A stretch of DNA of 64,000 nt. Source: Tieghemiomyces parasiticus (Eukaryota; Kickxellomycota; Dimargaritomycetes; Dimargaritales; Dimargaritaceae). Shown here piece by piece: positions 55,908 to 64,000 of the stretch. The position numbers and the translations under genes are program-made. The DNA is taken from NCBI GenBank assembly GCA_027575765.1, contig JANBPT010000075.1:1-64000 (forward strand), given 5' to 3'. The notes under the pieces are model-generated. The model saw only the letters and a program-made list of their open reading frames with translations, ran no database searches and was not told where the DNA came from. How positions within the stretch are numbered: the stretch's first letter is position 1; each line of letters opens with the position of its first letter.

Positions 55908-56324
55908 ATGGAGCCCGACTGGTGCCCGCGCTGCTACTACAGCACCAACGAACACGACCTGTACTGCTCCGAGGTGTGCGAAGGGTTTGACGCCACGCAC
56001 GAATACCCCAACCCTCCACCGCCGACACTGGTCCAGCGGGGCTACCCTGACGCCGTGGAGGCCAACCGACGGTGGCAGCGTCCCAAGCCCAAGCCCTACG
56101 CCGTGCAACCCGAGTGGAGCATCATCGACGTATCCACGCTGGAATTGCCCAACCTGGCCCGGATGGATCAGGAGCGTGATGCCGCCGAGAAGGAGCGTTT
56201 ACGTGCCCAGCGCGAGGAATACGCTCGGGCCGTCGAGGCCGGGGAGATTGAGCCGGAGCCGACCGAGTCGCCCTTCACTTTCGATGAGGATGACTGGAAC
56301 CATTTCCGGCGCAACCACTTCTAA
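55908..56324 (+). CDS. Small Cys-rich protein, Ecl1/lifespan-regulator-like
   Basis: A single-exon gene for 138 residues from the ATG in context CATCATGGA. The N-terminus has MEPDWCPRCYYSTNEHDLYC followed by SEVCEGF: two Cys pairs (C-x2-C and C-x3-C) around an LYCSxxC element. That is the pattern of the small fungal Ecl1-type zinc-binding proteins linked to chronological lifespan and stress or zinc-starvation responses. The middle is Pro-rich; residues about 85-115 are a charged helix (RMDQERDAAEKERLRAQREE), and the end is acidic then aromatic (FDEDDWNHFRRNHF). The frame is open for 149 codons upstream, but that stretch is C-rich leader. The family call rests on the short Cys motif, so it is tentative. 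Confidence 0.6.
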   Translation: MEPDWCPRCYYSTNEHDLYCSEVCEGFDATHEYPNPPPPTLVQRGYPDAVEANRRWQRPKPKPYAVQPEWSIIDVSTLELPNLARMDQERDAAEKERLRAQREEYARAVEAGEIEPEPTESPFTFDEDDWNHFRRNHF

Positions 56325-57697
56325 GGCGTTGTCCCGCGCACCGTGCCCCTCCCTTTGCGGTATATGTAAATCGACCCCCCGAACAACTTCGCCCTCTTTA
56401 CCGCCTGAAACCTCCGCGTTATCCCGCTCCTAGCACCCTGTTCCGGATAGTATTCCACCGCCCACTCGCCAGGGTGAGGGGCTACGACCTGGGCTTCAGG
56501 TCTACACCCGCCACCGTGCGCCCACTACTGCTGTATTATATCCTTACCTTTCTTGTCATGTAATGGCCTTGTATAAATCTGGCTCCTGTTCATTGCTGCA
56601 TATGGCCCATATTGGGGAGGGGGTTGGCGCGCGAGAGACGCGGCGCGGCGCCCCTAGATGATTGTTGACGCCGCCCACTGTCAACAGTAGCTACCCCCGT
56701 AGAGTTGAATGGGTGGATGGAAAGATGGTGACGCCTTGAATGAGGTGGATCTTACGGAGCTGACTTCTAGGTACTCGTCTCTGTTGGCCACGACGCACTC
56801 GTTCAAGTTTCATACCCACTCGAGCCACTACCAATGTCTCTGTTCCGGAAACTAGTAATCTGAATTAGGCGATAGGTAGGGGAGGGTAGATAATTCGAGT
56901 GTGCTCCCCGTGGGAAAACCAATTCCCCTCTTCGCCCTCTCGCAGTATATATATATATATATATATACCCTCTCTCCCCGTTCGTTACCAAAATGATGTT
57001 CCACGCTTCCCTCGGTCCCCCTACCGGGCCGTTTGGATCTGCCAACAACTGGGCGTGTCAATGAAACATTTGCCTCCGGTACTACCATTTTAGTGCGGCG
57101 CTGCACTGAAGGGGGTAAACTATGCGGTTACCAGGCCGCCTAGACCAGCAGGCACTGTGGGTGTGCGAACCAGCCCGTGTGGAGAACCTCCAAGTTTGAA
57201 GCGGTCCCGAGGAAGTGGCCTTGCTAACTAACCAGGGCAGGGCTCATCGGACCGCTACACATAGCCCTCTTGGTAGGCATTCGCCATGCCCCCCTCCTTC
57301 GGTTTTGCCTCACCCTCCCAAGTCTAGGCCACTGCCTTCCTACAGTTAATCCTGCAGGCGGCGGAGGATGAAGGACAGAGACACGGTAAGTCCTGATGTT
57401 CCCATATTCATTAGGAAGGAGCTCGTACCGTGTGTCGGTGGCCACCTTGATCAAATTCTAGTAGGACCCCTTAGACTCACTCTAGGACGGCCGGTTGTTG
57501 AGATACTGATGCTCGTATCAAGGCAATTACGATTTGTATTGCCAAAATTGAATTGAAAGTCGATTTCCAAAAGCTCAGGTCGACCTGGTTGCCAGGAGTC
57601 ACCAAGTGCATTGATTTATTGGTACTGCACTTATGCAACTTGGGAGGCCAGGGGAGCCCACCCGTCTGATGAAAGATGACGAGGACCGATTGGTGAT
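56325..57697. other. Convergent spacer with TA microsatellite
   Basis: About 1.4 kb between the Ecl1-like gene and the SPOUT gene, with a (TA)n tract at 56946-56967. No gene is seen. Confidence 0.45.
56946..56967. repeat. (TA)n microsatellite
   Basis: Eleven perfect TA dinucleotides. Confidence 0.9.
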
Positions 57698-59481
57698 CTA
57701 GCTCTTGACTCCCAAACTCAGGAACGTGTTTCGCAAAGCGGCCATGGATACCAGGATGGCCTCCTACACCAGGGTAAGTGTATCGTATTAGAATGGTTGA
57801 GGGCGAACCTTGTTAGCGGTAATCGGGACGATAGAGCAAAAAATAAATCTTTAGGGAAGCCCGCGAGAGGGCCCTGGTCGATTAATAGTGAGAGTCGTCT
57901 ACTTACCTCCGTCCGGATCGTCCGGCTTCCTTGGTCGGGGCAGGTATTAATCCAGTAATCAAACAGCTTGCTGGCCTCGCCGGTGACCTCTGGGTCGGGC
58001 TCTGCCGCGCTCTCGATACCGGCCACGCCGCCAAACATCACAAGGACGTGCTTAAATTTACGCGTTTTCTCCGCTATTTTGCTCACGGGTTCGCCACGTT
58101 CGGACGTGCCAATGGTGAGATCGTATCCGCCCTGCCAAAAGCAATCGAAAGGTAGACAATGGAGGAAGAAGGAATACGATAGGAAAAGGATGCAGTTAGT
58201 AGGCATCCTGAGGGGGTGAGGTAGCGAGATATACGGGGCTAAATGTGCCCTGCTTGGAAACCATCCGAAACGTATTGGGCAGTGGTTACTTACCTCATAG
58301 GGTGACTCGGATAGGACTTTGGACAAGGAGTTGGCCAGTCGCACCTGGTAGCCCCAATAGATGCCGTCCTTTTCAACGGGCGTCCGCGGGGAAACCACCT
58401 CGCCCATGGGGAATTTGGTATCTGTTGGAAAAAAAAAGGGGGATGAGCCAAATGCAGGCAATGTAGGAGTTAAGTTGCCAATTTTGCACGAGTCCCCGAA
58501 CTCTGGAGGGTGGAAGATAAGAATACGTCGGATGGACGACCAAGACGAAGAGGCCAGGTGCAGGCGATGGCCGGTCACAAGTGTCAGCAAATCAGGGCCG
58601 GATTTGCCGCTCTACTTACCCAGATCCTCGGGCTTGTTCATCTTGACCGTAACGCGCACGTCGGGGGCGATGTGCCGATCGAGGCGCACCAGTTTTGCGA
58701 ACCCGCAGTAGGCGTAGCACGGACCATCCTCGCGGTTCTTGGGACGCACGATGGCCTCACGATAAGGACTAGGCTCATCCTGGCGCACGTGGTTGGGGCT
58801 ATCCAGAGGGTTGAGCAGTCCGGCATACTGCAGATCCGGGTGCCGGGGAAACACTTCACGACGAATATATTGGGGGGCTTCCATGTACTGCAGAACACGC
58901 GCCATAAACAAGTTGGCGTCGTCGAGCCGCGCCGCCGACTCGAACAAGCCCGTTAGGGGCTGGCCGGGTACGTAGGCGCTTTCCGGGTGATCAGTCGACT
59001 GTTCACGTTCACAGCGGTCGTCATAGATGACAATCTCGTCGACGTTGGCGACGGCGGCCGCGCGAGCCACCTGGCCGACCAGGTAGGTACGCAGCTCGGC
59101 GCTCTGGGCGTTCTCCACGATGGAACCAGGGAGGGCCATGCTCACAGTGTATTGCCGGGGTCCGCTGTGCAGGATGGTGGGCTCCGGTGCGGCCGGCGCA
59201 CGGACTGAGGCCGGAGTGACTGGCGCAACTTTCTTGGTCGGTGCGCTGTCGGGGGCCGTACCGTCCTGGTCGGCTTTGCGCTATCGGGAAGGTAGGGGGA
59301 TAGGGCACAGACGGAAAGGTGCAGTCGAGGCATTAGCGGGGAACCTGTATAACTCTGCATTACCCAAAGGCTGGGATATGGCTAGCCGGACAGAAGCATG
59401 ACTGCGTCCCATCGCCGACGAAGGGCGCATTGTTAGCGGAGCCTAGCCTACCTTATTTGGTTTGGGTCCGCGGTTTCCCAT
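57698..59481 (-). CDS. SPOUT1: SPOUT-domain RNA methyltransferase (C9orf114/CENP-32 family), 5 exons
   Basis: Exons on the minus strand are 59481-59452, 59280-58620, 58421-58294, 58131-57907 and 57763-57698. They join in frame to 369 residues, close to human SPOUT1. Exon 1 is only ten codons (MGNRGPKPNK). Exon 2 starts with a basic/Pro linker, then the fold: YTVSMALPGSIVENAQSAEL, VANVDEIVIYDDR, NLFMARVLQYMEAPQYIRRE, FPRHPDLQYAGLLNPLDSPN and REDGPCYAYCGFAKLVRLDR. Exons 3-5 carry KDGIYWGYQVRLANSLSKVL, GGYDLTIGTSERG, KHVLVMFGGVAGIE, KLFDYWINTCPDQGSRTIRT and EAILVSMAALRNTFL; the GxxGIE and PxQGSRTIRTEEA-like blocks form the trefoil-knot S-adenosylmethionine site. The family is conserved from archaea to humans and methylates RNA; in human cells it also associates with the spindle. 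The conserved Arg-Thr-Glu/Glu-Ala pair is restored only by the final splice. Confidence 0.93.
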
Positions 59482-60462
59482 GGCGATGGTTTTTGCTATA
59501 GAGTGGAATGGCTCGGTGGTCGATAAGGAAAATGGTAGTAAATACAATATGCAGACTGACTACCGCGGTTCGTGACACAGAAATCAACAACGTATGTAGG
59601 ATTCGCGGGAAGAGCGGTAACCGTTTGCCGAGGCGTTCTGGAATATACTTGTCCGAAGACCCCTTGGCTTGACTGCCCAGCGTCCACTTGAATAGTTTGG
59701 ACTGGTAGCGGCTAGTGGTGGTCGGTATAAGCTTGGGTTGTACCTGTGAATGTTCCCTACCCTCCTTCTCCCGCTCGCGGCTGTTCAAAAGAAAAAAAAA
59801 AAAAAAGAGTGACTCAGAGGAGCGTGGGCAGGGCAGCATTGTCACGTGATAATCAAACTGCTGCGTTGCCTCCCTTGACAGGCTCAACGTTATGGAAATG
59901 AAAGCGATCGACTAACTTTTAAGGTAAGCGAACATGGACGCAACACGGGAAACCTAAGGCGGACAAGGTGGGCACATATGGGTTTATTTATACAGCACGT
60001 ACGGCGGAGTGCAATGCACACTTGAAGGGGAAGAAAGAGGTGAACGAAACGAACGCGCAGCGTTCAACACGAGCGAGTGGCGGATATCTAAGCAAAATGT
60101 GGTGGTCGACCGCAACGGAGGAAAGGAAAGTGAGAGAGAACGGATAGGCTATACGGTAGAAGCGGGGACGGCACACCAAAGGGCCACGGGCTATTGGCAG
60201 GTAGCGTGGAAGAGGCAGAGCAAGGACAGCGACCCAGTTCGTGGGCCGCTCCGATTCACCACCTGGTGTACAGGAAAGGTGGAAAAAGGTCTTATAGTGG
60301 AATTTGGGTAAACTTTGATATGTAGGAGGGTGAGTATGAAAGCGCCGCGAGCGCAGGGAAGGTCGCCGACGGTTAACTACAGAGCCAGCGCGCTCAAAAA
60401 GGGAGGGGCCGATAAGCCTTCTTCCTTCCAGCTTGGCATCGCCTAGCCGTCCGAAAGGAGAC
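59482..60462. other. Spacer between the SPOUT and SCAMP genes
   Basis: About 1 kb. It holds a poly-A run at about 59792-59806 on the plus strand and purine-rich sequence near SCAMP's 3' side. No gene is seen. Confidence 0.4.
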
Positions 60463-61476
60463 CTAGGCCCGGCCCTGGAACTGCGAAGTGGCGTAGTTGG
60501 TGGCGGCCGACTGAGCGGTTTTGGACGAGGCCACGGTGGACACGGCCTGGGCCTTGGCTTCCTCGAAGGTGTGGCCCTGAGACTTGTAGTGCTGGTGGAT
60601 CTTGCGGTACATGAAAAGCATGAATAGGCCGCCGCCGAGGAAGCACGCGGTGGTCAGGAGACAAAACACGCCGGCCACCACCTTGCCCGCTGACAGCATG
60701 CTGATGCCGTTAATGAGGGCGGCCGAGCCGCTGTATGGGATGCCGACGGCGAGGTAGAACGAGACCAGGATGTGGAGACCGCCGAACACAAAGTAGAAGT
60801 AGTAGTATAGCGACTTCTCCTTCATGAAGGCGTTGTAGATGGGGCGGTACCAAAAGAAGAAGGACAGGAAGGTGACGGTGAAAAGGTAGCCGAAGCTGAC
60901 GCCAAAGTCGGACGGAGCGCTGGTCACGCCCTCGGCGTGGGACAGGAACATGATGAGGGCGGTGACGCAGTTCAGCACCAGGGTGCCCTCGAGGAAGAGC
61001 CAATAGTGCCACATGCGTCGCACGGTGGACTGGTGCGCGGCGGGGATCTCAGCCTTGATGTCGAGATACATGAGGGGAAAGAAGGGTGGGAAGTTGTGCG
61101 GGGGCCGACCGCTCTTGCGAATCTCTTCGCTCTGAGCCTGCAGTTCGCGCTCGCGCTGGGCCAGCTCCTGTTCGCGCCGCTGCAGTTCGGCCTCTCGTGA
61201 GCTGATGGCGGCGTCCGGGAAGCCCCCGCGGGGTTCACTCACGTCGACGGAGTGGTGGCGGTCGCCGGGCCCGTCCAATGGAATGAATTCCATGCGCTGG
61301 CTGTTCTGGCGGGAACGGCCGGCGGGGTCCGTGTCGGACGCGGGGCCGAGGGTGTCATCGGCGGCAATGTGGGTAGAGCTGAGGGCGCGGTTAATAGCCG
61401 GGTCGGCGAATGGGTCTTGGACCTCGTAGCGCGTATCCTCAAACGGATTGGCCTCCGTCGGGCGGAGATGGGACAT
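60463..61476 (-). CDS. Secretory carrier-associated membrane protein (SCAMP)
   Basis: A single-exon gene for 337 residues. The cytosolic N-terminus has one Asn-Pro-Phe (EANPFEDTRYEVQDPFADP), an EH-domain ligand, and a second DPF. A coiled-coil stretch follows near 92-120 (REAELQRREQELAQRERELQ). The SCAMP core starts with PPHNFPPFFPLMYLDIKAEI, then four membrane segments (WLFLEGTLVLNCVTALIMFL; FGYLFTVTFLSFFFWYRPIY; YYYFYFVFGGLHILVSFYLA; VVAGVFCLLTTACFLGGGLF) with the conserved WYRPIYNAFMKEKS loop between the second and third. A short C-terminus is cytosolic. SCAMPs cycle among trans-Golgi, endosomes and plasma membrane and take part in exocytosis and endocytosis. Common in animals and plants, the family is absent from baker's yeast. 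Confidence 0.93.
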   Translation of the reverse strand: MSHLRPTEANPFEDTRYEVQDPFADPAINRALSSTHIAADDTLGPASDTDPAGRSRQNSQRMEFIPLDGPGDRHHSVDVSEPRGGFPDAAISSREAELQRREQELAQRERELQAQSEEIRKSGRPPHNFPPFFPLMYLDIKAEIPAAHQSTVRRMWHYWLFLEGTLVLNCVTALIMFLSHAEGVTSAPSDFGVSFGYLFTVTFLSFFFWYRPIYNAFMKEKSLYYYFYFVFGGLHILVSFYLAVGIPYSGSAALINGISMLSAGKVVAGVFCLLTTACFLGGGLFMLFMYRKIHQHYKSQGHTFEEAKAQAVSTVASSKTAQSAATNYATSQFQGRA

Positions 61477-63134
61477 TGGAAGGGCGGGCGGGGGATGGGG
61501 AAGGGGGTGGATATAAACCGATACGGTGCTGGCACGAGCGGGTAAGACTGTTAAGAAAGGGCCGACCGGGGATGTTCAGATGATGTAGTAGGGATAGCCC
61601 AGTCGAACGGACAGAGCGGAAGGTGGGGGGGGGGGCGGTAGGTGCCAAGGGCCTCAACGGCAAATGCGGAGTGCAAAAGATTGGCAGACAGTGGATGGTG
61701 GGTGGCGTAACAATAGACACGTATGGCCTGGGGTTTGTATCGGACTGGCGAACGAACGGGCGAGAGGGGGAGGGTGGCATAGAAGGTCAAGGTCACCGCC
61801 AAGCCCTCACCATAGTAACCACTTTTCTCTTCCGGCCGTCTATGCATGCCCCAGCGTGGTAAGGTGGGGGGTAGCGGGCACGTAGCGGTGCTCGCACCTA
61901 ATGCGGACGACTGGGGGGGACCGCGGGGACCCTGCAAGCCTAGGCAGTCCTGATGTGCACCATCCCAGCCTTCGCATGCCTCTCTGCCAACGAGCCTTTG
62001 CGAAAGTGTGGTGACAAAGGCGGTCGCTGGAGATCCACTAGCCAGGCTCGGTGTCGATTGGGCCACGATAACTGTTCAGATTATATACATGGACCACACA
62101 GCCCCTCCTCTACGTCTTTATAATAGGTTTCTCCCGGGAAGGCCAGTGGCAGAAAGAGGGGGAGGAGCAGCGGCTGTTTGAACCGCAGGGGTAAGCCCGG
62201 CTAAGGAAGTAGGCGAATGAAGTGGCCGCGCTGCACCGTGCAGAAAGCAAGACGCACGGTAAACACCGTCGGTGCCAAACACGGGCAGCCCAGAGGGGGC
62301 CATGCGCTGCAGCCGAGGGGCTAGGATGCACGCCGACTAGGCATCTGGCCGGCGCCGGATCCCGCAAGAGCCAACGCGGGGGATGACGGCTGTGGTCAGG
62401 CTGTAATCCATGTAAACTTGGGGAGGGGCATTGCTCAGGGTTGACCATAATGAGCACGGTTTGGCCGGTCAGACTGAGCCTGGGTAGGAGCTACACGGTG
62501 GTACCTGGGTCCAGGGCTATTTAGGTTCACTGGTGATTTTTCGTCCACTGTGTTTCAAAGAATGTGAGGGACATTGACAGTGTGGGCGAAGGGACTGTTT
62601 CGATTGAGGAACGTATAAGCCCTGGAGATTTACGCCGGCCCTTGATTACATGCCATCTCGTCAATATTTCGTTCAGTAGTTGACGCAGACTGCTGGTCTT
62701 GTGCCAGGGAAGCTTCCGTGGACTAGAATGGGCCTTCTATCATCATGAAGTAGCATGGAATTCTTTCTTCCAAACAGAAGCTGCTTGGCCTACGACAAGT
62801 ATCAAAGGTAAAATGGGGTATACTGCGCATTTATTCTGCGGGACAACACATGTATATCGTGTGGAGAGCATAGTCGTGATGATTGATGGGTGTGGGTATG
62901 GTGGACCGCTCTGGTTGGAACCGATAACAATTATGTTGAGAGGGGGTGTTCGGTCAACCGAATGGTACAATGGTCGCGCGTACAGATACGCGTATCTGAT
63001 CTGGAGACCATGCAACCACGGGCAAAGTGGCTGGGACCAAGTGGATTATATAGGCTTAGGAGGTCACTGATGGCTAAATGCCCACCCATGCTGAGCTCTA
63101 GGGGCGTATCACTTGTGGATCTACAGGGATCCAT
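61477..63134. other. Upstream of SCAMP and downstream of the expansin-like gene
   Basis: About 1.7 kb, with a G-run near 61625-61636 and A/T-richer sequence after 62520. No gene is seen. Confidence 0.4.
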
Positions 63135-63650
63135 TTAAACCCAGGTCCAGCTGACAGGGACGCGGCCGGCGGCCTGGTCGGCGATCTGATCGAATGCACC
63201 GACGCTAAGATCCAGGTCACCGCTCTTGCAGGGCGGGCACTTGTCCACAATAGTGACGGTCACGCTACCCTTGGGGCCCGTGACGAGGGCCTTCTGGCCG
63301 CACAGGGGGTTGGCGTTGGGGTTGGCCGGGTTACCAAACTGCGGGGCGTTCAAGGCGGCGACGAAGTCGCTGTCCGAGTTTTGCCAGCCACAGGCGCCTA
63401 GACCCACCGAGGGGCTGTAGTAGGTAAGATCGCCGGTGAACTGCTCACCACTACCGGATGAAGTAGAGTTGGCAGCGGGTGAAGGGGCGGCCTCACGACC
63501 GTCGACGGGCGTGGGCGTGGGTGAAATCGTGGAGGTGACCCAGCTGGTCACGGTCTCGTAAACGATGCGGGTGTGGGCGGGGCTAGCTTCGACAGCGGCC
63601 AGACCAGTGACGGCGGTGAAGAGAATAGCGACCTTGGTAAACGACACCAT
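63135..63650 (-). CDS. Secreted expansin-like / RlpA-type DPBB protein
   Basis: A single-exon gene for 171 residues from the ATG at 63650. A signal peptide (MVSFTKVAILFTAVTGLAAV) and a Ser/Thr/Pro-rich linker (about 35-68) precede a six-stranded double-psi beta-barrel (71-171): FTGDLTYYSPSVGLGACGWQ, NSDSDFVAALNAPQFG, NPLCGQKALVTGPKG, VTVTIVDKCPPCKSGDLDLS and VGAFDQIADQAAGRVPVSW. The four Cys and the catalytic-like Asp in VDKCPPC are kept. Fungal proteins of this plan are called expansin-like or riboflavin-aldehyde-forming-enzyme-like and are usually wall-associated; enzymatic activity is not established. The frame is open upstream to 63950, but the signal peptide and TATA position favour 63650. 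A broken paralogue lies at 43623-44043. Confidence 0.88.
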   Translation of the reverse strand: MVSFTKVAILFTAVTGLAAVEASPAHTRIVYETVTSWVTSTISPTPTPVDGREAAPSPAANSTSSGSGEQFTGDLTYYSPSVGLGACGWQNSDSDFVAALNAPQFGNPANPNANPLCGQKALVTGPKGSVTVTIVDKCPPCKSGDLDLSVGAFDQIADQAAGRVPVSWTWV

Positions 63651-63825
63651 GATGACAATGAAAAATAGCTTGAGGTAAATGGGTGTGGAAGGCAATAGGA
63701 CGAGTAGTGCGAATCGATACCAGATCGTTGCAAACAGAATGGCGCGTGAAATAAAACAAATCAATTGCGACGGGTGCAAAAAAGTAATGGTAATTAAGGC
63801 CAGAATGTCAGGATATATGATGGGC

Positions 63826-63833
63826 CTTTTATA
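63826..63833 (-). promoter_or_regulatory. TATA box of the expansin-like gene
   Basis: The minus strand reads TATAAAAG, a full TATA consensus, about 180 bases before the start codon at 63650. Predicted from match and distance. Confidence 0.55.
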
Positions 63834-64000
63834 TTGAAGATGCAGGGCCCGTAGAAGGTCGTCAAGGACTCTGAACTTGAGACCCGCAGCCACGTTTCCC
63901 ACCTGTAAAAGTACACAGGCAGAACGGAGGAGTAAAGAGGAGCAAGACACGTTAGATACGACTGATAATTAGCTTCAAGTCACACAGATAATTATGAAAT

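Overview
The window is nuclear DNA of a filamentous or zoosporic fungus. Most genes have short spliceosomal introns with GTAAGT-type donors and AG acceptors, genes lie on both strands, and the products are eukaryotic: two mitochondrial ribosomal proteins, a fungal-type complex I subunit, a v-SNARE, a NEDD4/Rsp5 ligase and a Vps9 Rab exchange factor. A SCAMP, a Spartan-type protease with a C-terminal UBZ finger and a Pirh2-type ligase, none of which baker's yeast has in this form, suggest an early-diverging (non-Dikarya) GC-rich lineage; that placement is inference. I support 22 protein-gene loci: 20 that look intact, one cut by the left edge and one broken copy. Exon joins were worked out by hand and each multi-exon model keeps one frame throughout. 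|| Layout: 1-44 carries the Cys-rich tail of a metallothionein; 1.3-2.8 kb an ArsB/NhaD-like anion or cation permease; 3.1-3.9 kb (minus) a three-exon complex I subunit; 6.3-7.2 kb (minus) a secreted, probably GPI-anchored DUF7137-type protein; 10.4-11.7 kb NMN adenylyltransferase; 12.0-12.8 kb (minus) mitochondrial uL5; 13.6-14.6 kb SEC22; 15.4-17.8 kb (minus) RSP5; 19.8-22.7 kb an unrecognised 848-residue protein; 23.3-25.8 kb (minus) VPS9 with a CUE domain; 27.5-28.9 kb an F-box/LRR protein; 29.1-30.2 kb (minus) SPRTN; 30.8-31.8 kb mitochondrial uL3; 32.9-34.6 kb (minus) a PA-TM-RING ligase; 36.3-39.8 kb an unrecognised 1177-residue protein. || From about 40 kb the window becomes gene-poor and richer in A+T. 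It holds a secreted CAP protein with a 12-residue repeat (40.7-41.4 kb, minus), a frameshifted expansin-like copy (43.6-44.0 kb, minus), a Pirh2 ligase (47.4-49.2 kb), a long stretch without a supported gene (49.2-55.9 kb), a small Ecl1-like zinc protein (55.9-56.3 kb), a SPOUT methyltransferase (57.7-59.5 kb, minus), SCAMP (60.5-61.5 kb, minus) and an intact expansin-like paralogue (63.1-63.7 kb, minus). || Themes: six loci belong to or read the ubiquitin system (RSP5, VPS9-CUE, F-box/LRR, SPRTN, PA-TM-RING, Pirh2); three serve mitochondria (complex I subunit, uL5m, uL3m); four concern vesicle traffic (SEC22, VPS9, SCAMP, RSP5). There is no CRISPR, rRNA or convincing tRNA, and no recognisable intact transposon. 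The most noteworthy items are the expansin-like pair with near-identical 3' halves and one broken member, the repeat-bearing CAP protein, two large orphan proteins and the metallothionein tail at the edge.
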